A stretch of DNA of 64,000 nt. Origin: Aquincolibacterium sp041674705. GTDB lineage: Bacteria; Omnitrophota; Omnitrophia; Omnitrophales; Aquincolibacteriaceae. Below, piece by piece: positions 48,101-60,100 of this stretch (position 1 is its first letter; every line of letters begins with the position of its first letter). The DNA lies in the NCBI GenBank assembly GCA_041674705.1, contig JBAYVF010000007.1, positions 1-64,000 of the forward strand, written 5' to 3'. The position numbers and the translations under genes were made by a program. The notes under the pieces were generated by a model. It had not been told where the DNA came from. It did no database searches and worked only from the letters and a program-made list of their open reading frames with translations.

Positions 48101-51100
48101 ATCAAGATCCGCAAAATCAATTTCCACGACCTCATAGGCCCTGTTTAAATAAAGTTCTAGCGCAGAAGTTTCCGCCCACATTTTCGGGCTATCCGTGCGA
48201 TAGAGTTTCTCTGCCTGGTCCAGAACGGTTTCGACCACTTCCGCCGAAAGCTTCTGCCCCGTCGATTTATTAAGCAAATACTCCTGAAAAATCCGCAGCC
48301 TTTCGTCGCGAGAATTAGATCTGAGAAGTTCGCCTGCGATCGTTGGCAGGGCGCCTTCGGTAAGCCCGTAGGTCACTGCAGCCCAAAGCGCGGTCAGCAT
48401 GGCCTTGGCAGAATCAAAATCCTGGGGAGCGGGACTTCGGGACAAAACTGTCGCCAACTCATTGATCGTTGGTTTTCCGGCAAAAATAAAACCCGCCATT
48501 TGTCCGCTCATCGTTTTCGGGTCAGAATCCGGAAAATAACTCAAAACAGCCTCAGCAATAAGCTCCGCGGCCTGGGTATTGACAGGCTTTTTCGCCCCTT
48601 CTTCCCGCGCTTCGGAACGAAGCTTGAGAGAATTTGAAAGACGTTCCATAGCTTCGTTGAATCCGGTCGGAAGCTTAGGCCCCACATGTATTTTTGCTTT
48701 AAAGCTTAATTCGTTCATTTCCCCGAGCAGCGCATGACCTGCGGTCACAACGCTTTTGAGACGTTCTTCTTTTGCGGGATTGTAATCGTGCTGACGCATG
48801 TAACCGGAAATGGTGACCCCCAGCGTGTTCGCCCGCTGGATCATACTTTCCGGAGATTCAGTGGAGACTGCCTGTTGGGGGCGGGCTCCATTTTGATCAT
48901 TCAAAATCGCATAGGCACCCGGCTTTTTTAGCGTTTCAGAAACAGCTGCTGCCTGCTGTACCGGAGGTGTAGCGGATGAAACAGGATAAAGAGCACTTAA
49001 GAGTTTTTGCGCGTATGCCCGGCCCATTAAACCGTTGAGTTTTTCTTCCAGCGCCGCGCGATTCTCAGGGGCAACGATCCGGTCTTCCGGCTCTGTTTTG
49101 GCTACGTCTTCAAATTCTCCAAGCTTCTGCGAAATATCCTTCCATTCCGCATATTCCATTTCCCATTTCTCAAATTCCTGACGATTGCCGGCAAACCGGG
49201 CGGAAGCATGTCGGGCTGCGTTACGCTCCGCAATGGCACGCGCCATGGCATGAGCAATCCATCTGAGCGCTTTTTGCCGCCTTTCCCCCTGGGCTTGCGG
49301 CGCCGGAGAAACAGTTTTGTGTTGTTCCGGTTGTTGTGTGAGCTTTTCGGCTTCCTTGCTTTTTAATGCTTCCCTACGCAACAAGCTTCTTAGTTGCTCG
49401 AGCGTCTCGTCTCGCGGTTGAACGACCGCTGAGCCTCTTGATAGGCTCGCCATAAGCTCTTCGACGTCAGACTGCTCCATGTAGACGCGAAGGACCATTT
49501 TCCACAACTCAACATCTCCCGGATCAGCGACCTTTTTCTGCGGCATAGTCTCAAGATCCGCCTTGAACCGCTTGAGAGCCTGTAAAATGCCCTGCAGTTT
49601 CTTGTAATCAATGTCCCGGATCGTAAGGTCCTCGTTGGCTTCGTTTTCAACGAATGGAATAGCCCTGTTAATCCAGGCTAATGCTTTTGCGTGATTGTCC
49701 GCTTGTGATTTTTCGATCTTTGCTTTCTGATCTCGAGGCTCCCGTGCCGGCGCCTGGAGTCCAAACACCTTCATGATCACCTGAGCTTCAATGGCCGGAC
49801 GCCCGTGCGTAACCCAAAGCTCAGCCTCCCCGCCCCATTCCTTCACATGAACCGCTGCGGGAAAAGACATCTCTTCCCCGATCTCTGGGGATGAAGGAAT
49901 CTTTTCGGCGAGGATCTTGCGAAAATCATTCCCGTTAGCGATCATACCGCCGCCTAAGCCGGCATGGCTTATCCCGTACTTTCGATTCATCGTGAAAGTG
50001 GTCCAGCGAACCGGCCCTCCCGTTTCTCTGTTAATCCGTTCATAAATGAATGGCGCGATCGCGAGAAGCTCGTCCCACGAATTGATCTGGATCTTGTCCT
50101 CAGATATAAGCTTGAGATTCTGCAAACGCATTTCGGAGCGAACATCCTTCTTTTCCGATTCGGAGCGTAAACTGCGGAGCGAAGACCGGATTTCACCAAG
50201 GTCGCTCGCCGGCTTTGCCGTTTCTTTTATCTTCTTGGAAATTTTCATCTCCCACAACGCCGGCGATCCGTTGAATCGCTCTTTCGCTTTAACAAACCCT
50301 GTTTTCTCTAAAAAAGAATCCGAGACCCGGTGTTGAAATATTCGTATTTTTTCAAAGCCATAAGCGTGGGCAAATCGCACAAGATGGTTTTCGATCCAAT
50401 ATTTCAAGACGCGCTCAGCAACTTCGGTCGTTACATCTATGTGATTGCCTGGGATCTGCTCATACCTTCCAAAGCCCACTCCGAGCACCAGATCATTGCG
50501 ATCGACGGAAAGCGGAATATGCAAAAAAGCATGGTAACCCGCCAACTGTTCCTTAGAAACCTCCTGCTGGATCACCTCACACGGCAAAGCGGCCACCGTA
50601 ATAAAAAGGCGCCCGCCACCTTTATTGACCATGGCATAAAATCCTGTCTGGTCATAACTCCGGGGGGCTTTCTCTCTTGGGAAATAACCGCTTCCCGGGG
50701 ACCAGAACACAATGTCTTCTGCGCCTTTTTTGAACAATCCGAGAAATTCCTCCGGGATCAACCCGGAAATGGTTTCACGGTCCTTAGAAGACATCGCATA
50801 ATCATAAAAAAGCGACTGTTTCGTTGAGGGCATCCCACCTTCCAGCTCGACCGCAGCCCGGGTAATCTTCAAAACCTGAACATGCGTTTCTGCAGGAAGC
50901 TTCAAGTAAAGCCCTCTAGTTTTTAACTCCTGGAGCGTCAAGGTATTGTAAACTTCCCCTGTCATGGCATTTCGAATCTGGATACGCTCTTCATCCTGAA
51001 GGCCCAATTTTTCAGAGATCCATTGAGAAATCTTTAAACCATCAAGCCAGGTTTCTCCGGAGCTTCTTGTCACTTCACGAATGCCTGTTTCCACCGCCAC

Positions 51101-54100
51101 AATATTATGGTCATTAATCGCGCTGATACTTTGCATGGCAAATGCTCGTAAATGAGCATTGGTAGAACCCACAGACTCGGCTTCTTTGGAAGTCTCAATC
51201 GCGCGGACAAGCGAGCTTCTCAACCACTCGCTTCTGAAGAATTGCCCTTCCCCTTCGTTTCCGGAAACATAATCTATCAGGGAGCCAAGGGGATCTTCCT
51301 TTCTTGCAAAGCTCCGGCTGAATTCCGTCAAGTAAGCAGCCGCGGTTAATCGGGAATTCAATACTTGGCTCAATAGTTTCGAAGCCGCCTGAAAGGATGC
51401 GAATTCTTTGACATTGCTTTTGTATTTACGGATGACGCGCTCAAAAGCCTTGCGATAACCCAACGCGCTTTCTTCGGTCGCTAAAACTGTATTTCCAGAA
51501 GCCGGCTTTTCAAAATCAAGGATCTCCCCCTGCTGCTGATAAATGCCTTCAGGCGTCGGAAGCGTGATCTCAAGAGCGCCGTTTGCAGCGCCGTCCGTTT
51601 CGGAAAATCCGGCCGCTTCCGTCACGGGATCAGAATCGTTCACTTGCACGTCTTCAGCCGCCAAAACAACCCTTTGTTCCGGAATGCCCCACCCTGTGGC
51701 CACAAACAAACGCCCCGGCCCCATCAGGTTGACCTTTTTCTGCAAGCCTTTCAAATGGTCATACATCGCCCGGGACTCATATCCCGCCTGAATATTTCCA
51801 AAAATGATGACTTGGACGCCTTGGAGCACAAGATATTCGATGTTTTCATCCGTAAACGCACGATTCAGTCCCGTCTTTTCCTGGACAAGACGTCCTGAGG
51901 TTGCGATCACAATTTTTTCGGGATCAAGGTTTTCAAATTCAGGATCGAGCTCTTTAAACCGCGGATCATTTTTTAAGATCGTTTTGGCGATCTTTTTCGC
52001 TTCTACGATTTCTTCCGGTTTCGGATTCCACGGATCAGCCCCGGGGAATTTCTTTTGAAAGGATTCTTCTTTGAAGATCTCCTGGAAAACCCTGCTGGAA
52101 GACTCAAGATCATCGCCATTGGTAATGGCCAAGATCCTTGTTTCGGGATCAAGGTGTTCGATCCCCTGAACATGCATGGCCGCCACGCCGTTCACGCTGT
52201 CCGCGGATCTGATCAAACCACTCGTCGGATCGGTTTTATAAAAACGCCTGAAAAGATATTTCCATTTCGGATCGATCCGCATACCATCAATCTTGTCTTC
52301 ACCGATATTAGGCGGCCTGTTCCGGAACGTATGCGTCGTGCCGTGAACCAGCGCGGCTTCCAGGGAGATCCCTTCGTCGAGAGCCTTGAGCAGATCCTTG
52401 AGTTCAAACCCGGAGTCGCCCAGGAGTCGTTTTATTTCATCCGAGGGCATTCGCGCCATATCGTCCAAAACCCGTTTAAATACCGCGATGAAAGCGGACT
52501 GGCCATCATTGGGCCATATCACCGGATATTTATACTCCGCCCCCAACTTTTTTTTAATGGGAGTTTCCGTTCTAATAAGATCAATGAGCGAAGCTTTGGC
52601 CAAAAACTCCGCAAATTCCCACCATTCCGCGGTGCCATACTCCGCTCCATACCGGTAAAGAAGCTTTGTGTAATAAGGATCTCCCCCGTCCTGAGCGGGA
52701 AGATCTTCCGCGAGATGCACTTGAATGCCGTAACGATTGTATCCCCGATAAACAGCCACAGGCACGTCCCGCCGATCATGAATAGATCCTTTGCGCAATC
52801 TGAGGTTTAAAATATCATCAGGTTTTTCGCTGATCCCTTCCACAGGCACCGGTAATTTCCCATAATCCACATCGCGCCGGAGCTGTCCCTGCGCATCGAA
52901 CCGGTAACGATACCGCGGCTCGAAAGCGATCAGTTCCGCCTGATCCCCGATTAATTCTTTGACGCCCAATGTATGGAACTGCCCGACGCGCCCCAAACCG
53001 CCTGCCGCGAGCCACGTTTCGGGAGAAATGTACCAAATAGAACGACCTATGAGGTTGGGGGCGTTTTCCGAAAGCCAGTTTTTCACCGGTTCCGGTTTTA
53101 GCATCAAGAGAACTTTCCCGGCAAGCGGAACGTGGGTCAAACGCGATTTGTTGTCTTCAATGAATTTGACCAAGAGCGCTTTTTCATCCGTCGTTAAAAG
53201 CGCAACGGCTTTAAGGAAGGGCCAGCTTGCTTCGACGGGAAAGCGCGGCCATTGAGTTACCGCATTGCCATAAGAACTTATGAGCTGAAAAAGATACCGC
53301 GAGCCGGCATGACTTTGCCCTTGAAGCGCGGCCAGATGCGCTTCCAGACGTTCCTTGATAAAGCGAATCTGGTTCGTTTTGATCTCAAAAACTTCTCGCG
53401 GCACCGCCAGCGCATAAGCATTCGCTTCCTGCTGCAAAAGCCCCATTTTTACCAGCCGCCTCAACAACTCTTTTATGTTGATCCCGGGACCTGAGATCCC
53501 TAATGTTTCAAATTTGCCCGGAGCAATATCCAGAATTATCGTTTCGCTGACAGCCGTCGGCCGCCTATCAATTTCATCGAGAATAATGCCCGCGATAACG
53601 TTCATCCGGTGCCAATCCGGCGTGGTCTCGCGAACATAACCATCAGTATCATATTTTCCGACCCCTTCGAGCAATCGATCCGACCAGTTGTCTTCCCGCA
53701 GCTCAGAACGCTTCGTTGGGTCTTGGGTTTCAGATTCTTCGCGCTCGTTCAGGAGCGCTCTGCTGACCGATTCGCCGATCCCAAGAAATCCGAATTGCGG
53801 GCCCGGAAGCCGCATATCGGGTTTCCCGCCCGGCAATCCTTTCGCCGGAGGAGCGGTATAATGCTCGAGCTGTTTTTTAAGTTTCGTGATCGCTTCCTGG
53901 ATCGCGATAGAAACCAGGACCTCTTCCCCGCCGTGTTCCAGAACGCTGATGTCCTCTCCGATGATGTCTCTCATCCGCTCGAGGAGCTTCAGGGATTGTT
54001 CGCTTTCGCGCTGGTTGAGTTTTTCCGCGATCTTATTGATGCGTTTGGCAAAATAGTAGGAAAGAACCGCAATTTGTCTGGGAACATGGATCCCGGAAAC

Positions 54101-57100
54101 ATCTTTAAGAACATTGGTCGTCACCCGCGGGGCTTGTTCAAGATAGACGCGCATCGCTCCCAAAATCGTCCAGGCCCCAAGCGCCAATTCTTTTTGTTCC
54201 TCTTTGCTGGACGGATCTCGTTCCCTTTTCCAGTCAAGGACCCACGGAATAAAGATCTGCTCATGCGCCAGATTTCCGATAAAACGCTTCATATCCGTTA
54301 CAACCGCCGGATTCCTGAAAAGATCCATCGCATAGTTGAGCACCGCATCATTCGTCCCGGAATCCCAACCATGCCCTTCCTCGGCTTCCAGGAGCTTCTT
54401 CTGGGTTTCATAGACCTTCTCTTTGAGCTCCTGGATCGCGAAATAATAAGGACGGTACCATTTTTCCACGAGCTGGGCCCGGGTCATGGGCTTTTCGTAC
54501 ACTTCCTCCTCGGGCCTGATAAAATTCATTCCGATCTCTCCGGAAAGACGGGCAAAGATCGCCTCGATCGCAGCCTCGGGCCCGAATTCTTGCTCGATCA
54601 TGGCGAAAATACAGAGGAGCCGCCCGACCGTTTTCGTGTCACCCTTGAATTTCATCATCAAGAACTCTTCCATATAATCGCCGAGTGCATCCGCTACGCC
54701 CGCGGCCCGGCGCACATTCTCGAAGGAACGCTCTTTGGTCTTCCTGGTTTTCTGACGAAGCATCTCGAGTTCGTTGGCGATCTTGGCAACCGCCGCTGTC
54801 TGATCCAGCAGGTACTTCCGCTTTTGGAGATTTTCGATCAGCGTCTTGAACATAACGGCTTCCGGAGAAACGGGCAGCATCAGACCCTGCGCGGAGATCT
54901 CTGAGAATAAAGCAACCTCTTCCTGCAGTTCCTCTTTAAAGATACCGTGCTCAGCCTGGAACGCCACTCTCTTCGCGAACGCCTCTTCGATCTCCTGGAG
55001 CGGTACGGCGGTTGAAAGCCGTTCCCGCGTGGAGAGCGGCAGGAACGTCAGAAGAAATTCCCCGTCATCAGCCCGAAGCGCGCGATACGAAGATTCCACG
55101 GTATTCGCATCGATCGAAGGCCCCCGGAAAAAGAGACGCAGAACGCCGAAAAGGTCCCGGGTAACCCTGAAGGTTTTTTGTTTATTCTCTTCGACCCTCT
55201 TCTTTCCATCACCTTCCATGAATTCGAGGTTTTGGGTCAACTTTTTGAATTGATCCGAGATCGTAACAAAATCGTCCGCGATCGCGACCTGCTGGGCGAT
55301 GGCTTCGTCCAGTTCGGGCCGGAGATCCATCAAGCGTTTGCGGTTGGCGATCATTTCCCCCGCCACGCCGTTAAGTCTGGCGCTCATCTCGGCCAATGCC
55401 CCCCGGCATTTTTTAAGGTTCTCGAGCGTTTGCCAAACGGAAAATTCACCCTTGAAATCCGCAAGCGTAATTTTTTCTTTTTTACTGTTTTCTTTGTCCG
55501 CCGGTTTTCCGGAAACCTTTATGGCGATTTTTTTGGCCAGCGACTGTTCAACCTCCTCAGACCGTTCGCCCACAAAACGCTTGGCTTGTTCCAGGAACGT
55601 ATCTTCATCCGCAAAAATATCGGGCGTCCCGATCTGGCGGGCTGGACGAGAGAAAAAGCGGCGGATATCTTTAGCGATCTGGCGCATCACTTGACGCCAG
55701 GTTACTTGCCTTTCCATGGCTTCGATAAGGGATTGGCCGGCTGCCACGTGATCCGCAAGCGCTTTCCGCTGCGACTCCAGATATTTATTCTTCTTTTCGG
55801 CCTGGTCTTGCTCCTCGGACAACTTGTTGACCTCGTAGGTCACGTTCTTATTGTTCTCAGTCGCCGTCTTGACTTGTCCTTCAAGGCCTTCGAGATCGCG
55901 GTAGGTTTCGCTGATCTTTTTTCGAAGTTTGTAGTAATCCTCGATGGCCGCTTCCTTGGCCTGAAGAGCTTCGAGCGTGTGCCGTGTGACCGTCGCGACC
56001 ATGCGGTGAAACGCCTTTCGGTCGGCTTCGGTGGTGGCCTGATAGATGCTTGCGGCGCTGGCGCCGAGCGTCAGCACGCCCATCGCCATGTCATAATCCA
56101 GCTCGATCCTTTGGCGGAAGAACTCGTAGCATTCCTCGATCGCTTTCATCCCGAAAGCCGCCATGATCCGCTGGCAATTTTTCACAAGGAGATCGTTCTT
56201 CCGGAAAATCGCATAGCCTTCAATGATGGCCTTGCGGACAGCTTTTCCCTGTTCTTCCGCAAGCGTCCCGATAAAATCGTTCGTAAAATAATCCGCGAAA
56301 AGGATCTTCTGCTGGATCACCTCGTTCTTTTCGCGGGACATTTCATCAAGGATAAAAGGCAGGACTTTCTGCTTCCCGTCCGGAATAAGCCCGCCCGCCG
56401 CAAGTTCCAGAAGTATTTCGACGAGCAAACTGCGCTGGTTATCGCTATAAGCCGCATAACGATTTCCCTGGCCGATATAAGCGATGAAGGCTTCGCCGAA
56501 CCCGCCGAGAACCATCTTGACCCTTCTCTGAACGAGCGGTCCCGTTTCTTCCGCAAGAATGATCGCATTTTCCAGAACGAACAAGAGCCGTTCGGGAACG
56601 ATCTCGCGTTGAGTCCCCCGCGCCGCCCCATCCGCTCCTTCGGTTTTAACGCCGGACGCGACGCCATATCGCATCGCGGCCAAATAGGACGCCTTGATCT
56701 GGACCGGAGCGTGGGGATAACGCGTTTTTAGATAATCAAAAAAGCTATCGGGCCACGCCATGCAGGCGAAAGAAAGCAGGGTCTCGATCGCCTGGGAGAA
56801 GTTCTCGAACCCGCCGTATTGTGCCAGAAGCGATTCGATATCTTTATTTTCAAGAACTTCCGAAAGCTGGGCAAAATTCGTGTCGACCGAAAGAAAGAAA
56901 TCGCGGGCCGTATCCGGATAAAGCGCAAGGAAAACCGACATAAGCAGTTTGTCATCACGGCGCGCTTCGGCGCTCAGTCGTTCCGCGAAACGCACTAAAA
57001 TATGCAGCCGGAGAGCTGTCCAATCCTTCTTGTCGAGGGCAGAGACAACGCGGTTGATCTGTTTCAGGATGATCCGCGCGCCAAGGAGATGCTGGGTGCC

Positions 57101-60100
57101 ATTTTCCGGATCGCGCAAAGCTTCTTCGGCTTCCTTCAGTATCCGGTCAAAAAGCCACTGGAAACTCTGGAACTGGACCTGCCGGCTTCCTTTAAGAAGG
57201 CTTTCGAGATTCTCCGCAAGGTCCGGATCTGTTCGCCGCAGAAGCTCGTCGGCGATCTCCATAAATCTCGGAGCATCGATCCGGCGGTCCATAAGGACAT
57301 TGGCCACAACCTTCGCGGCTTTGGAGTTCGGATTCCGGGAAGCGATCACGGCCACGAGCTGTCGCGCCGCCTTGATCGTCTCATCATTCGGTTGCCCGAA
57401 AGACACATTGGTCACGGTCGCGCGAAGATCATTCTTATCATTCCAGATCTGCGTTCCAAGAAGGGCTGCAACCGACGCTTCGTCGCTCAAGACCATGGTA
57501 ACAAGATTTTCCGGTCCACCTATGGCTGCGGCCATGAGAGCCATATTAATTGTCGCGGGAAGAGCTGTTGCTTTTTCCGGAAGCGGCACAACCGCGGGAG
57601 CCTGACCGACCACCGGAAGAAGAGAAATTGTATTTTTTTGTTTTTGGCCTGTCTTACGTGCGGCTCTCAGATCCTTCGCGGTTGTTAAAAATACGTCGCG
57701 GCCGGCATCTGTAAAGAAATAGCAGATTTCGGCCCTGCCAGCCATGATCGGAGCCTGGCGAAGATACCCCATCCCGCGCTTTCCATCGGCCTGCTGGGCC
57801 AGTAACCCGTCGATCGCTTCTTTAAGCTCCGGCTCCGAAAGATCGGCCTTTATTCCCAAAATAGCCGCGAATTCCTTCAACCCGTATTGAAGCTCTCTCA
57901 GAGTTACATAACCGTGGAACCTTAACGCATTTTCAGCGCCGGTCATGTTGCAAAGAATTTTCCAGGCCATCCCGGCATTTAAAGAAGCTTTCTCTTGATC
58001 CCCTCTCGCCTCCGAACGCAAGGCGTTGACGTGGTCGATCGTTTCTTCCACGATCGGCGCGCCGGTTCGTCTAAAAAGTTCGAGTTTTTCCACCAGATCC
58101 GCAGCCGCCTGGGGCAGCCCGTTATGGAGGGCGATCTCGAGTCTTGAAAAATTGTGCGGCCAATGGGATTTTTCGATCTCCCGGATCTTTTCGGTCAGAT
58201 CTTGCGCTGCCGGTGCTGCTTTCGATGTCCCGGCATCCTCACGCGCTTCAGAACGGGAAACACGGTCAATGGCAACGACACGATAGAAACGTTTTGCGGG
58301 AAGCACGCCGCCGGTGAAACTCCCGTCATCGATCCAGCTCGTTTGATCCCCGTCTGCGACGATCCCCCGCTGAGCGAGCTGCCAGGAACCGGTTTTCAGA
58401 TCATCGCGATATTCGATCCGATAAACAAAAGCGTCCTGGCTTGCGAATTCGACTTTAAAAGTTCCGTTCGTCAGCTTCAGCCCCTCGACCTCGGGGGCTT
58501 CCGTCGGCACAAATCCCGGCCGCCTTGTAGCGTTTGGCTCGATATTCAGCGTTGTTGTTGCCGTAATAGGGCTCGTGGTCGAGGTCTCAGCCAGTCTGCC
58601 CGTGCCCTTTTTTGCAATCATAGCCCAGGGGCTTGTGACGCCAACATTTTGGATCTCCTGGCTGCCCCAATCGGAAGTCCGAAGCAGGTTGCGGGTTGCG
58701 CTCGCAACGCCTCTCCACATGCCGGCGTCATCCGATATTGCGAATAAAACAATAGCCCCTGCAGGTAACTCGCTTAAATAGCTTTGGAATTCCGTGTGCT
58801 CTGCATCGCTGTACGAAGTATCAAAATGTTTGAAATCTTTTATCCTGATACCTGTCGTTTCATCTAAAATCGCGACGTTGAATCCCCGGGCTCCCTTATC
58901 GCCGCCAGCTCTCGAGTAGACTGTTTTTCCGCCAATTTTAAAAACCGCGCTTCCGAACTCCCCCCCGGCTGAGGAGACCGAGAGCTCAGCATTGGTCACC
59001 AGAGGAATTGCCTCGTGACCGTTCAGCGCAAATCGCTGTTGAAACGCGGGAACAACCAGTTTGGGCTGGCGCGAAATGGTAAACCAACCAAACCACTTTT
59101 CATCGTTATACCCGGGATTGCCGTCAGGCTGGGCGTAGTTGTACTCGGTTGAATAGTTATGAACTCCGGGGTTCCCGCCTTTATGCCATTCATCTTGGAA
59201 TTCAAACCCAAGCACGCCGGAGACGATACCGTTCGTTCTTTCAGCCGCAAGATTGAAAAAGATTTCATCCCAAAGACCGATATTGAAATCCCTCTGCATC
59301 TCCTGATTTTCCGCCAAGATCCGGTGATCAAAGGAGTCGGCCCCGAATTCGCTGACAAACACGGGCTTGGTTGAGATCCTGGCCCATTGGGAGAAAGCAT
59401 CGGTAAAACTGGCGTTCCGATAAAGCTGAAGTCCCCAAATGTCGACGCTTGGCGTCCAAGAATTAATGATGGTGCTTGAAAAATAATACCCTGCCGGCAC
59501 GCCCCAGGCTGCGATATCAGGATCCAGAAAGTGATAAGTTCCCCATGCCTTGGTTGTTTCTGACTTGGGTATATGCGGGTCACCAAAAAAACTAACGGCC
59601 GGATGATTCGTATCAAGGGATTTAATGGTTTGAGCTGTCTCCTCCGTAAATTGAGCTGCGGCATCTAGGGTTGGAAATTTTCCGTAATAGCGATTGATAT
59701 CCCATTCGTTTCCGATGCCCCAACCAAAAACCGCCGGATGATTTTTAAAAGCGTTCACGATCACGGGAATATTGCTCGAATTGGTCGTGTCATTAAAAAA
59801 GGGTGCGGTGACGGGAAGAATGACCTTGATCCCGTATTTATAGAACATATCCAGAACAGCCTTCGCTTGGGCATTTGTCCCCATGTCATAATAAAGCCGC
59901 GCCACATTCACGCCCATGTCCGCCATTTTTGGGATATCGTTCGTGTACCATTTAAAAAATTCCTGGCGGAATCCGGCCGCATCGCCGTCGGGGTTGGAAT
60001 TTGTGGAAGAGGGACTCCAATTCACCCCTTTAAGGGTAAAAGCGTAGTTCGTTCCAAGGGTCCCATCCTGATTCCGCTCCTTTACAAAAATCCTCCGGTC

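Noticed and set aside
53609..56731. Long plus-strand frames of 431 and 517 codons opposite the giant ORF
   Set aside because: They lie entirely antisense to a continuous conserved frame with recognisable domains, and their arginine/phenylalanine-rich composition is the usual shadow of helical, charged coding sequence.
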